Below, one piece after another: positions 50,045 through 63,820 of a DNA stretch of 64,000 nt. Made by a program: the position numbers and the translations under genes. The notes below the pieces were generated by a model. It was given only the letters and a program-made list of their open reading frames with translations, did not search any database and was not told the DNA's origin. The stretch is from Hydractinia symbiolongicarpus (taxonomy: Eukaryota; Cnidaria; Hydrozoa; Anthoathecata; Hydractiniidae), in contig NC_079883.1 in the NCBI RefSeq assembly GCF_029227915.1, forward strand, positions 25,422,001 through 25,486,000, written 5' to 3'. Every line of letters starts with the position of its first letter. Within the stretch, counting starts at the first letter, position 1.

Positions 50045-51040
50045 CTAGGAAAAAAAAACAATAAAAAACTACATCTTAAATAAGGTATATCAGATACAAG
50101 AATTTCTATTCACTTCATTTGCATATATTTGCAAATTAGTAATAACAACATAATTTCTATGAGTACCTCTTTGTAACAAAATATTTTACTGTGGTTGATT
50201 GTTAACATTAGACTAGAGGACACAATCTTTAGGCTGGTGAAAACTTGTCTGTAGACTGTAGAAATCTGTAGATTACGGGAAACCTGTCTGTAGGCTAGCG
50301 AAAACTGAGTTTATGACAAACAGGAGTAAATACAAATCTTAACATAATTTTCACAATTTTATGTTTTATTTCATTATAAAGATAAAATGTCAAGAAAAAG
50401 CTCTTATCATATAGTTTTCTAGCATCTCCATAATCACAATCATAAAAAAACGATTTCAATTAAATAAATTTCTGTTATATTTTGTAATCATCCAGAATAA
50501 AAATAATCTACAATTATATATAGTTTAAAAAATTTAAAATCAAGGATGAAACTTTAATTATTTTTCCAATCGTTTAAAATATAAATCTACAAGATTAGCA
50601 CTGTATAAAAAAACAAATATTCTCTTTGCATGTTACTAGGTAAATATAGCATTAAGTTCATACAAGTTAAAAATACATTGAAAAAGGTATTAACTGTTTC
50701 ACATTGCAGTTTTTATATAAACTAATCACACACTTGTGAAAAAATCCACAAAAATTCATCTGTTGCAAAATCTAAAGAAATTTGCCCATCGCTACTTGCA
50801 GCTACCATTTTTTGGCTCACAGAAAGACACCGAGCTTTATAATATCGATAAGAAAATCATTAGACATCGCAGAAACAAGAGAAAAGTGATTCAAAAAATT
50901 GTACCAGTTTCTGATAACGGCGACAGACAACGTGCTAAATCACAATGTCTACATTTATTTCAGAAAACATGTCATAAGCTGCATGATAAACAGACATAGT
51001 TTTAGGTAAAACAACTGATTTTTCAACTGAAAATTCAAAT
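50045..51040. other. Gap between DCAF4-like 5' end and ADAR stop codon
   Basis: Both genes are on the minus strand, so this holds the ADAR 3' UTR and the promoter and any upstream 5' UTR exon of the DCAF4-like gene. A plus-strand open frame (50,736-50,999, Lys/Arg/His-rich, no ATG) is unassigned. Confidence 0.5.
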
Positions 51041-54000
51041 TTAAAATTTTTTAAGAGACAATACTTTTTTAGGTTTGTACAAACGAAAATTATCGACATC
51101 CTCCGTAAAACGGATCCAGAAATTATAACCAGATTTTTGAAAAGCATCATATAACTCTTCTTTTGCCATGCAATATGCAGTGGCATTTCTTTTGTGAGAA
51201 CTATACATTTTTGTTTTATCGGTAATCCTTCGAAAGATGCCACATGTTGCCAAAAAATCTTCGTATAATTTTCTTTTACACAACCGGGATGTGTCATCTT
51301 GAATAAAACTAAAGAAGAAAAATAGTGTTAAAAGAGTCTATCAGAATCTTATATGTGCCTCTTGGATATTGGTCTTTGTCCTTAACCCTTAGGAATAAAG
51401 TATACAAATAATAGATTGTATAATAGTACCTCCCAACCAGTGAGCCAAGTGTTCCATCAACAATTTCAACATAATCATCACCATCACACCAGTTGATTGA
51501 ATATTGTGATGATTTGCCACTGTACACGTCTTCGTTGTTACTGCTTAAGCTTGTTGTATAAATTTCACATTTATTCAAACAATAATCTGCAGGTAATGAC
51601 AAAGCAGCTTTTTCTAAGCGACCATACACTGCTCTTTTAAAATGACTTGCTTGCTCATTTTTAAAACTACCTAAATAGAATAAAAACTATGGAGTTAGTA
51701 TGGAATATGCCAAGTCAAATTCCCTCTGTGTTTTCCTATATTTCCAAATAATTTTTGCAAAAAAGACTTTTCAAAGCCTAAATTTAGCAAAAAAACATTT
51801 TCATCTTCATCCAATCAAGGTGAAATCAAATTAAAATACATTTGTTACGAATATAGAAATTTTTAATAGTTCACTGATCCTTCATGAAAAAGTTTTCTCT
51901 GACATTTTGATTATAATTTTAGTTCTGTCAAAATCAGCATTGATAAAAATAGTTCTTTATACATTTTCACGAAACAATTATCAGTTTCATATTATTTCTT
52001 GCTAAAAAGATCAGTTTCACATACTAAATGCAAGCATTTGATAAAATCCTTACATTCAAACTGCTTGTGGCTACAGACAAGTAACTCTTACCAATAACAA
52101 CAGAGTGCAGATAAACTGGTGATATGAAATGGCTTAACAAGGCTCCTTGAAGGCCAACAACATTCCATCTGCATATCTTATCAGAACAAGAATGGATGTT
52201 TATTCGTGAAAAATCAATATTGCTTGTGGGTATTGTTCCTTCACCTGTTGGAAGAAAGAATTCAAACTGAATGTAACATTAATTTTACAGAACCCGTTTG
52301 AAAACGCACCCTGATTCATCTGTGCTCAATTTTTTATTTACATACTAAACATACATCTCAAAATAAAAGGCTGAGACATTCGGAGAAAAGGAAATAAATC
52401 AATTTATGAATTATCAATCTGTATTAAAAATTAATGATACCTCTTTCTACTTTGGTGCGTAATAATCCTTGCTTCTTGCTATGTCTTTGTCTTATCCCCT
52501 CTGTTCTAAAGATAAGAAATTTTAAGATATTCTTCGATGTTTCAATAAAACAAAAACAACAACAAATATACTATATATAAAAATTATTGTACCCTGAGGA
52601 AATTAGATTGGAATTTCGGTAGTTCGCACAGCGTACAAAAGCACTGACATTCACCCTGTACACTTTAATAGGTTTAAAGCTGATTGTGTGTTTTCTCTCA
52701 ATAAAACTGTAGGTGTAACAAAAAAAAAATAATCACCCAATATCCAGAAATATTGAGGCATCCCCACATGGCGGCCGGCTAATGTACAAGTGAAAGGAGA
52801 TATTCGGTTTTAAATGTAAAAATTGCCCTTTACTTGTAAAAATTGATTCTTCATGAGAAATGTCATCTTTGTAAACTTTCAGTTGTTTGTACAAATATCT
52901 AAAATAGACAGTCAAAGTTTATAAGTAACTTTTAACAGGTTTATTCCAACAATGTACTGCTCCAGCTTTTCACGACAAACTGATAAGGGAAAGATTAAAA
53001 AGATACTCACCAGTTTAAGGTTGTATTTTGTAAAATAAAAAGCCTGAGATTAAAAGTACAGATTAAGCTTGTAAAGTCTATGCCCTTGACATGTAAACCA
53101 GTCAGTATATATTTTATTACCTGATTTCATCCCATCTAAATAATAAATGTTCTTATGAGAACTGTGAACTAAAAAACTGAAGCTATATTTTATTAATCTT
53201 TTATTCCTAAGTCACCCAAAGCAACAACAAAAAACAGTGTTTAATTTTTATGTATGCTTTTAGTCATTGTTAATGTGAATTGGAACTAAAAGATGGTGTT
53301 ATGGGAATGTTTACATCTTTATGGTACCTATGGCGTCCTTGTTTACTCCAAAAATACATTATATTTTAATATTTCATTACTCATTTTACTCTATTACTTA
53401 AGGAGTCTTCGAAAATTTATTTGAGTACGATAACAAGATTTTGTCTGTTAAGTTTGTAACACTTTCCCCTTTACCTCTTAATGAATCTCCCCCAAAACGA
53501 ACGGAAACTAGTAGGTCATCGAAAATCTCATTGCCATGATAAGATGATGGCTTAGGCTCTTTGGAACTACACTACCATTATAAAAAATTCCAGGGATTAA
53601 ATTTTAAATCACACGATTAGTACCCAATGCCGAGAGTGCACATAATTTTTTTCTGAACTGCTTTGATGTGTTTTTGGTGAAGGAATATGTATAAAAATAA
53701 ATTTTTACAAGTTTTTTTTTAAAAAATAACATTTTTTGTATGTATTTGGCCGTAAGTCTCTTTTTGAGTTTGGGGCATGTGCAGGCAAGGCTTTAATTAT
53801 ATTTCTATATGGTTGTTGTGAAAATAAATAGATTTAGGAACCTTGGCTACCTCTTATGTTATTACAGTAGAGCAAAATTCATTTAGATTGTTGCTTTGTG
53901 AGCTAGTTTATGTATATTATATATCTTGTTGAACTTGTGATGTGCTGATATATATTATACAAGTACAGATTTTAGGCAATCTTATTCTGTAAAGTATCAG

Positions 54001-57000
54001 CTGTCTTGACATCAAATACCTTTTTAAACCTCTTCTTGCAACTATTTCAGCATGAGAATCTATAATTCTTGTACCATCTTCTTTAACATGATCGCTAAGT
54101 ATAGTTCTGTTACCTAAAAGCACCAAAACATACAATAAGTTATAGTATACCAGTAACATGTAAGCAAAGGCATTATCAATGTCGTCAAATAGTTATTCAT
54201 CATACACTATAAAGTTGCAATTAAACTTTGAGCTAAATGTTAATTTTTGTTCTGCCTTAAGTTAATATTAACTGCCTTAAGTTAATATTAACAAACACCT
54301 TTTACCATAGACTTGACAGACAATAACAACGCTATTTCTATCTATCATATCGTTATTTCTTGTCACCAAAACTTGTGATTTTCGTTGTTTACTATTTAGG
54401 TTTATAGAAACAAGTTGAAATGGATGATGACCTGTTCCAATGCTGACAACCTTCCCAATATCTTTACTTGACTGTTTCATAACGAATGCTGCAACAACTT
54501 TCTGTGAGGTGAAATATTCTGTTAATGTCTCATGACATATACCATATACCTCCCAAACCAATTGTTCAATTTGATCAGCTACACCAAGGGTGCCAGCGAT
54601 TCTCTTTAGTTTGGAATTCTTAAATATTTACAAAACAATTAGTTTAAAATTAAAAACTGGGTTTAAAAAAAGTGTAAATATAAGATATTTTTCCATCATT
54701 AGCACAAACACAAAGTGAAGCATTATAAACATTGCTTTATAGTTTTATCAGACAGTATTGAAATTATTAGATTTCTTTATGAAACAAACAATCTAAACCT
54801 TAAAGCATTCGACTATAAAAACAGCTTGTTTGTTTTAAGATATATATTTAAAGAGGGACTGTGAGTGCCAGTTCAAAAAGTGTAAATTACCGTTTTCGCA
54901 TTTGCTTCTTTTAAAATCTCTTTCTTCTGATCTAGTATCATTTGTAATGTTGATTTAGCAGCCTTCTTCTTAGCTTCATCCTTTGTAGATGCTTTATGCA
55001 ATGGATATTTCTTTTCATCTATCTTTACTTGACATCCCCATTCAGATCTATAAATTTGTAACATAGTTTAATGTTCTTAATAGTTATATTTAAAAGTCTT
55101 AGGGCAAGAAAAGTTGATTCGCATGATTACAAGCACTTGGCTTAATTATGTGTGTTTGTTGATTTGATACCAAGACAGTGGGTTTCTCCAATGTTTCATC
55201 ATTTTCTTTCCAGTTCGCTGTTTGTCAAACTCTCCATAACTAATTTGTCAATATTTTTTTATTTAAATCGTTTGTTCAAATTTTTGGTACTTTTTTGTTT
55301 ATTGTATGAATTCAATGTTTTGGTTATCTTATGGCATTTTTAACCCTATTCCTGCTGGGCTATTTTGTTTACTAGCAGCTTTTCTTACCACAACATCTTT
55401 TCTTAAAAAAGTAATTAAAATTTACATATACATGGCTGGGTTAGGGAAAAACACAGTACTGGTTTTTGTTTTATGGAATTACTAATGTTATCGATGCAAA
55501 ATTCAATTTAGAGAGAGACAAATTGACCTTGTTACTGATTATTATTAATTATTGCAAAATACTATTAAATTAGTAAATAAGCCTGTGGAAAAATCAACTT
55601 AGGCAAAAGAATAATGGAAAATAACAGTAATATGAATTTTAATATGATGTCAGCACTAACCCGTTAGTACTCAATTTTTACTTTTAGAAAATTTGAATCC
55701 CCGTCACCTATATTTTTTAGAATTTGGAATGCTGATTTGCAAATGTAAGGAACATGTGCTTTTGACAAATACCCGCATAATATTGAGGTTTAAAGGTATT
55801 TTATGATGTCATCAACTCGTCTGCTCCAAAACAGGTAGGTTTACCAGGAAATTGGATTAACCACATTACACATAAGAACAGTGTTATAGGTTGATATGGT
55901 TTTCCCCAAAACGTGACATATTGATCAATAGTGTTTACAGCAGTACAGTTAAAAAAAAAATTATTTAATCCCAGAAAGTTAAGTTTCATCTTAAAATAAG
56001 TTAACTGAACCATCCTACCCCACAGAGTACTCTAACAGTTCATAGACCATCTTTCTTGGTACACAGTACTCTTCTAAGCAGCTTACTGCATCTTTTCCTT
56101 GTCCAAATTTACATTTCTTTCTAATATGTCTGTCATATTTAGGCTGGTGGTAAAGTGTACCACAGTCAATTGTCCTAATTGCATTCTTAGCTGCTTGTTT
56201 TTTTGCTTCTTTCTTAGTTAAACCAAAGCCAGATGGGCAACAAAAACCATCAACTACAGCGCTGATTTCAAATCTAAAACATAAACAGAAGAAGAAACTG
56301 AAAAAAAAGTTAAATAATTTTATAGATTTAGGGTGTTGGCTAGAAATTCACAATTTGGGCTGTTAGGTCTAAATAGGAAAATTCAATGAGTCTCCCAAAT
56401 GACAGCCAGAGAAGAAATTCTATAGTCTGGACACAGCTTTCCTGATATTAATTCTTTGTAACATTATTCATATATTTAAAATCATTATTGTGTTTTAAAA
56501 CCCTTTTGCTACCATTTCAAAGTCCTTGTACGCAAATATTCCTGATTTGACTGATGACAAATCAAAGTAAAAACAAATAAACTGGCAACATACGCTCATC
56601 TGCTATGCTATCTTATATATCTCATTGCACTGGTCTTCCCTTCTTAACACATCTGCAAATCTGTTTCTCTCCGCTTTTGATTTTGCCTTATGCACTGCTG
56701 TAAGAGCATGACGCTTAGCTTCTAAGTAAATATTTTTACTACCACCTGACTTTCGCTCTTTCCAAAGTTTCCTCTTTTCCTTTATACACTGGTCAACCTC
56801 ATTATTCCACCACCAGGTCTGTCTATGTCTAGCTGGTCCTTTAGTCCACCCACAGGTATCATCATGAGCTTTTAGAAGACAATTCTTCAAAGTAGTCCAA
56901 GTACTTTCAACATTGTCACTATCACATTGACCAGTGTGGGCTAACTGCTGAACTTTCGCACTATATTGTCTTGCTACAATCTCTTCCTTCAGCTTCCAGA

Positions 57001-60000
57001 CTTTATGACGGGGCCTGTACTTTCCCTTGGCTTCTTTAACACTCTTCAAGATAATATTACAAACCAGCAACCTATGCTGGGAAACACACCCTTCCCCCGA
57101 TATAACTTTCACGTCCTTCACCACTTTCTTGTCTGACTTTCTAACCAGGAAGTAATCTATCTGTGTCTTACAGCCACCTGACTCATATGTTATCAGCCTA
57201 CTCTGTCTCTTACTGAATGATGTGTGGCAAACCACCATGTCTGTTGCCATTCCAAACTCAAGCAATCTCTCCCCTTCCTTATTTCTGCTCCCAAATCCAT
57301 AGCCTCCATGCACACCGCTATAACCTTCAGATGACTTCCCAACATGACCATTAAAGTCTCTGCCCACCATGACAAGTTCAGTGTCTCCAAACTTTGATGT
57401 GACTGCTATTAACTCATCATAAAACTTATCTTTATCTTCCTCACTGGGTCCACACTATGGAGCATAAACTGACAGAAAAGTGACAATCCTATTACCTATC
57501 AAAAACTTTATCACTATAATACGACTATAAACACGCATAACATCTATTACTTTTTCTACCCACTTCTCTGCAACGAATATGCCAACTCCTCCATATCCAT
57601 CACTATTACCAATCCAAAAAAGCTTATACCTTGCCCTCCTACCTTCCACAAATCTCACTGAAGCTCCTCTCCATATGACTTCCTGAACACAACACATATC
57701 AACAGATCTGTTTTAACATTTCAACAACTTCACCTGCTCTACCTCTCAGAGTACCAACATTTACACTAGCCATCCTCAACCTAGTGTTATCTACCTTGTG
57801 ATGTGATAGCTGGGTAACAGTCTGACGATGCTCACACCTGACATCTGTCCTACCGTGCGCGACACCTTCACTCCTTAGAGTTCCAGTCCTGTTTATGCAG
57901 TTTGTCTGATCAACTGTTTTTACAGCCATTATTAAAGAGTTTTGGCATTGTTTTACAGCTGGATCCCCTTCCTATACGCAAACCGTTCACAGACCGGACT
58001 GGGTGTTTTGTTAAAATGTCACCATCACTAAGTGAAAGTGACATCATCACTAAGTGATTTTTTTAAAGTGACACCATCACTAAATGATTACCAAATGTAA
58101 CATTCTTATTAAATTCTCTGCAAAGACGGTACTGTAGGTTCACAAATTGTAAACAGCTAATTCAAATCTTAACAAACCTGGGGCAATGAGGAGGGCCTTT
58201 CATTTCGTAGTCAGTGTAAGCTATGGTATAACATTCTGGTCCATGTGCCATCTCGTTAAGCTCTGATACGGGGTCTCTGGCAGCATCCAACGGGGGAAGT
58301 TTCTAGAAACAATATAATTGCTTACAAACAAACTTTGAATTTGTTTGAATGCGCCGATACAGGTAAAAATAAAATAGAGAAATGAGTTTTTTTAAACCTA
58401 CCTTATTTTTACTATTCTGCAGAATTAGCATTTTGAAGTTAGAAACTGGAGAGGGGGAATATTAGAGAGGCGAGTTTATGTTCTGAACGTTAGTATTATG
58501 GATTAGCTTAATTTCAATGAAAAAAATTAGCAAATTTTTTAAAAGGTCACAGAATTATCATACGTAAAAAGCATAAAAACACAAATAAATTTACGGACAA
58601 ATCTTTCCCACGCAAAAAAAAAATGCTACTTTAATGACTTTTCATTGAAAATCAGACTTGTATATATGCATTCAAATGTTTGTTACACTGTGTGGCAAAA
58701 ATCTTGGAGAACAGTAGATATAGTACAGACTTAAAATTACAGCAATCATGCATGCATGATTATTGGAGAGGCGGGATTATTTTTAAAACATACTAAATAG
58801 GTGGGTTTAAGAGGCGCATATAGTAGAGGCATGGGTTAATAGGAATATTTAGGATATATTTTAAGGCCTTTGTTAAAAAAAAACTTGAAAAATGTTTTTT
58901 GTTATATTCTAATATTAGAAGAGCAAATTTTAAGTTTTTTAATGTAAAAAACCCCATAAAATTCCTTTCCAAAAAAATTAAAATTTGGAAAATATTTGAC
59001 CCACAAACCCACTAACTGAGCAAGTTACAAAATGATATGTTTTAAAAAATCTAAAGTAATTGAGTTTTTCACAGAAAAAAAATTTGAATAATACAAACAC
59101 TTGAAGTGAGTTAGTTCAAAATATTGGTAAAAACACATTTCTTATTTGTCACTGGAATGCTCTTTGTCTTTGCTGGCTTTTCTTATTTGTGCAAAAAATA
59201 AATGATAATAATAAGCACATAACGATAATATTTTGACTTCCTATTAATGAAGACTACTTGTAGATTTTGTGATTACAACAATCATATTCAAAGACCTTAC
59301 AGTATTTTTAATAAGTTGAATGAAACCTGGGATTATTTATTTAACCAGGGTGGCTGAATAATTCTCATTTTAATATCCCCTGACTTTTCGATAACTAATA
59401 CTGCTTGACTTGTATAATGCAAAATTGTTTATTGCAAAATAATGTTTAATTTTCACCAGGATAGTTAATAACAACTGAATTTTTTTTACCATGGGTAAAT
59501 AATTGCTGTCAGCAAATGCAGAGTGCTGACACAAATTATTAAAAAGGCTGACATTTGTTACAACGACTGCTTAAATTCAAACTTACATTGTTAAGTTTAT
59601 TTTAAGTATATGCTACTTATTTTGCTATACATAAATAAAAGAAAGAAAAGAGGATTGAATAAAGAGTGGAAATTTGTAACTGCACGCCTATTATGCTCCT
59701 TTGCACACCTTAACATAACTTGGGAGTGTGGTCATCATTGCACGTTATCGCTAATTTGTGATGTGTTGTACAACGGTGATTTACTGCTGACTATACAACT
59801 ATCAACAACTAAAGTTTGCAATTAGAAAAAATGTGCTCAAACGTCTTGCAATTTTTCCAATTCTCTGATTTGAAGTATCTTACATAGTAACTAAGTACCA
59901 AGTAACTAAGCTTTCTTCTTGGAGTTGATAAAATGTGTTTCTCTCAAACAAAAGCTTAGACGAAAAACGATTGACTCAGTGGAGAACCTGAGTTTATATT

Positions 60001-61614
60001 GAACAATGTGTCTAATCGCTTTGGAGGCCATTTTAATTTATCTGTGAGTTGTTTACCAAGCTTGGCCATATCTTACTCTGGTAAAAACTTTATAGCTTAA
60101 TAATGCTTATTAGGGTAAGTGAAACCACTCACTGAAATATTCGGATGAAAAGGGCTTTCCCCAACATGGACCATGTGAGCAAAGAACAATAGAATTAGCC
60201 AATCGAAAAGTGCGTCCAGATTTTGGCCGCAGAAAAATCGTTTGAGACCCAGCGTAATTATTCCCACCTTAACTACTCCGGTTTCTCGGTGGTCAGAAAA
60301 ATTATGCTGGGTCTCCTGGCTATAAAAATGATGGAAATAGAAAAAACGACTAAAGTAATACACTCCTTTGTAAACAAACAAGTGTGATTACAAGTGCAAG
60401 AGTGGCTTACTCTCAAGATTGCTAGTATAAAATGATCCTAACATTATTTAATAAGAATCTAGCATTGGAATGTATTGTATATATATATATATATATATAC
60501 TGTACATGTGCGACTTCATCTGAAAATTCTTCTAGGGCTTTTCGGGCAGCATTTTTCTTTGCTTCTTTTTTAGTATGAGCATAACTACCAGTTATTGTAT
60601 CATTCTCCACTGTTACCACTGCAAAAAACCTATAAAAACAAAACAAAATAATTTAATTTAATATTGTCAAAACAGAGTACACTGTTATATAAAAAAAGAA
60701 AAGCTGCTACATGGCTTCCCCTTACAGTTTATTAAAGAGAGTTGCAGGCAGCTTACATCACAACTAAAAATGGTTATAGCTGTTTAAAAGCGTTTTTAGA
60801 TAAAATACCCCTCAGTATTTTTTATGCCTAATACAATACAAGCGTCTTCCTTGTGTAATTCTGCACCACTACTCAAAAATCAGAGACTACAAGACGTTAC
60901 AGAGGAAGACAGTGAACACAGCGATAGCAGGTATAAGTACTCATCAACCAAAGAGGTTTAGTCTCCTTTAAAAAAGAAATAGTTGTTTGTTTTCCTAGGA
61001 ACCTTAAATGTTTATTAAAAATAAATATATATATAGTTCTTTTTTTGGCTTGTCCCTACCTTTGGTGCATTTACCTTTACCTTACCTTTGCCTTGTTTAT
61101 GAAGTCATTCCCGTTTCATTTTTGTTCCAAATGGTATGCTTCATATTAGAGCTTGTTAAATTTTACTTAATATCAGGATGTTACAGGAAAAACAGAATAT
61201 CAGGACAATACAGTGATAAAAAGTCAGAGAGCTTCTCCGTGCTAATTATAAACACAAATTCTAGGTTTAAGGTTGTATTGCATATGCGGTGGCCATCAAA
61301 CTCCTGTGGCTGAAAAATGACATCACTTCAAAATGGTAAATACAGCAATTGAAAGACTTTTTTACATGGTGATAAACTGAAATACTAATGTAGTGAATTT
61401 ATCTAAATTAATACAAGTAAGAAAAAAAGGCTTAACCAAACTTATTTATTAAAATAAAAACAACATCATGATACTGTTACCCTTTATTTTACCAAAATAC
61501 ACACCTGCATGCATGGTCGGGAGAATCTGGATCACGTATTATTTCATAGTCAGGTGTGGTGATTCCTCTGCTGTCACAAAACTCTTTCAGAACACAAACT
61601 GGATCTTTTGCCAT
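51041..61614 (-). CDS. ADAR: ADAR: dsRNA-specific adenosine deaminase (complete, twelve exons)
   Basis: Exons: 61614..61505, 60629..60506, 58302..58178, 56273..56019, 55047..54891, 54618..54432, 54113..54020, 52898..52737, 52505..52441, 52244..52092, 51670..51430, 51308..51041. All junctions are GT/AG and in phase; 646 residues. Start: ATG at 61614 with an in-frame TGA two codons upstream. Three dsRNA-binding domains: exons 1-2 ([15 protein letters not shown]), 3-4 ([16 protein letters not shown]) and 4-5 ([15 protein letters not shown]). The deaminase domain (exons 6-12) has IGTGNRTIL, catalytic [12 protein letters not shown], zinc ligands in SRPPCGDAS and [10 protein letters not shown], and VERGEGTIP with the base-flipping Glu. 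It converts adenosine to inosine in double-stranded RNA, usually in the nucleus. No Z-alpha domain is encoded in this form. GTGNR and three dsRBDs recall ADAR1. The weakest junction is the exon 2 donor (CAT|GTACAG). Confidence 0.96.
53775..53935. repeat. Dispersed repeat, copy 2 (also at 9.8 kb)
   Basis: Diverged match to 9,836-9,980; shared words include CTTTAATTATATTTCTATATG-like and CTAGTTTATGTATATTATAT. It lies in ADAR intron 7, about 85 bases from exon 7. Confidence 0.5.
56590..58090 (-). mobile_element. Non-LTR retrotransposon, family 1, copy E (5' part, 3'-truncated) in ADAR intron 3
   Basis: The minus strand holds the 5' UTR (58,090 to about 57,930) with three imperfect GTGACACCATCACTAAGTGA-type repeats, the endonuclease start (57929..57699, [13 protein letters not shown]), a small deletion and frame break near 57,710 and a stop near 57,457, and the rest of the endonuclease and linker (57370..56603, [36 protein letters not shown]). 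It ends at about 56,595 (NEIYKIA) just before the reverse transcriptase, so the 3' half and tail are absent. It is in the same orientation as ADAR and confined to intron 3. Confidence 0.85.
60244..60315. mobile_element. Short inverted-repeat element GAGACCCAGC ... GCTGGGTCTC
   Basis: GAGACCCAGCGTAATTATTC pairs with GAAAAATTATGCTGGGTCTC, and the inner CCACC/GGTGG also pairs, in ADAR intron 2. The outer sequence (ACCCAG/CTGGGT) recalls the CCCCAGG family but differs at the ends. Confidence 0.7.
60479..60500. repeat. (TA)n run next to ADAR exon 2 donor
   Basis: Eleven TA units directly follow the exon 2 donor region on the minus strand (CATGTACAGTATATATA), giving two candidate donors four to five bases apart; only CAT|GTACAG keeps the frame with exon 3. 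Confidence 0.85.
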
Positions 61615-63820
61615 AGTTCAACAATTTGAAAGTAAAAGATTGGATATATATACTACTTTTAATCTATAAAACAAATTTTGAAATGTGGAGGTTAAAGTGT
61701 AATTATAAAACTGTAACATGACATAGAAATATATATACTAGTAATTCCATGGTATTGATTTTACACAATTTAAAGTAAGTTGTAGAAGAAAAAATTAGGA
61801 AAAATAAATCTGAAAAATTTATATTTCGTATGTCTAGTATTATAATTTGTCACTATAAAGGAATGAACAACCATGTAAAGACTGATAAATTGAGCAATGT
61901 ATGCAATCTTTTTTTTTAAATAAGAAGAGATGTTTCTAAAAATCTGTAATAACCCAGATTGATTTATAGATATCATCAGGAAAACCTTACAAACACAGGA
62001 AACTACAATTGCAAATTATCAGAAACTTGTTACTTCTTTAACAAACTGTCCCTTACAGCATTTTGGGGGATAGGTCACGGCTGTTTCAGGGCTGACAAAA
62101 AAAATAATATATATTATATATATACCCAGTCAGCAAAAACAGGATTTCTTGAGATCGAAATAACATTTTTACATTCCGTAAAAAGAATATTAATCTCAGA
62201 TAAATTGTCCATAGTAAAATAAAAATATTTTTTTACGAACACTTGTCCGAAATTGCCTAATTTGGACCAAAATATTGAAAAACGTTCTCCAAAACATAAC
62301 CTAAAGTGACTTCTTCCACAATATCTGGGAAATTAAGCCAGGATCAGATGTTTTTTTATGATCCATAGGTTAGAGGGGATATTTAGGATAAAAGTAATTA
62401 AATTTTTATACTGTCTGAAATCAAAAGAAAAGGCCAAATACGCTAAATCTACAAAATACAGTTAACAGTGCCATATTTCAACTTGAAGGTTGGTTTAATT
62501 TGCAGGGAATCCTTATCTTTTCTAGCCCTGAGACATTCTAAAGTGTCCTAAATGAAATTATGATGTGTCCAAAACTGTCCGATTGACATTTGGGCCTTTT
62601 TGGGCCAAATAACAGAAATCTTTGGGAAAAAGACCATTGAGGATCACGATTACTGATATAACTTTTTTTGAAAACCTCATTGTTTCTAGTCTAGAGTGTC
62701 TTTATATGAAATTATAATCCGTCCAAAACTGTTCAAATTGACATTTGGAGACCAAATACGTGAAAAAAAGCTATTTTGCAGACAAATCTAATTTACTAGC
62801 TTAATTTAACAGGTGAAAGGAACTAATTGTTTTTCAAGTTTCAAAGTTCAAATATAACATGTCTGAAATTGTTCCAAAAAGAACTAGTCTTAGTATAGGT
62901 ATTTATTACAAAATTTACAGAACTATTTTGTAAATAAAATATTTTCTAATTTATACAATCTAAATATATATACATTGTAACAATTAATCTTTGAAGTCTT
63001 CCACACAGAAATCTGAACATAAAAATATAGACATAAAATAAGACAGTCTAATTGTTTCTAGATTATACTAAAGACAGCATTTGCAAGTACCAAAGCAACA
63101 GTTAGCCAGAGGATGGATTTATAGCGTAAAGAAATCGCTTCCTGCTGTGTAGAAAACTTTGATCATAATACTAATTTTAAACTTTGTAAAGGAACTGAAC
63201 TTGTTTACTGGAACTAAAGGAAATAAAAACTACATCATTATAATCTTTCATGTTATATAAATAGATATATATTAAAGGGAACGCAAGGTATAAAATGATG
63301 TTGGACTTATTTTATAGAGCTTACAAAGTTGGTTAACAAGTCTTTTTAATTTTTTCAAACAGCTCATTTTGTTTTCTAGGTATTCACATTTAAAGATTTT
63401 CAGGTTTAATTATTATATGTGCATTCAAAGTTCATTAATGCATAGATAATATATAGGTGAATTGATAAACATATTTTTTTTTGCCAAAGTGATACTTATT
63501 TGCTCGTCCCAAACTTTTAAACCACATAATTTTTACAGTTTTATATACATTTAAATAAAATATAAACAGGAACATAAATTTACACATTTACTTATTTACA
63601 GTGGCCACTATAAGGACATTTATCCTTCCTATAAAAATTTTTCTTTCTTCTTTTTTGGCACATGAAAAGCAAACTCGGGTAGTTTGCGTGAAATTGTCTC
63701 TTCAGGAAAGTGTTTCGGAAAAGCCTCACCAAATGAATTACAAAATCTCTCTAAGGTTAAAAATCATTTACAAAAATGAAGTGGCTGAATCTGACTAAAT
63801 AAACCAAACACACAAAGAAA
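61615..63820. other. Stretch upstream of ADAR: no gene seen
   Basis: Should contain the ADAR 5' UTR and promoter. A partial direct repeat lies at 62,537-62,596 and 62,690-62,753 (GTCCAAAACTGTNC..ATTGACATTTGG). The 65-residue plus-strand frame at 63,601 has no known domain. Confidence 0.45.

Noticed and set aside
50736-50999. Basic 87-codon plus-strand frame as the last exon of a gene convergent with ADAR
   Set aside because: No ATG, no upstream plus-strand exon, a weak acceptor, and it overlaps the likely ADAR 3' UTR.
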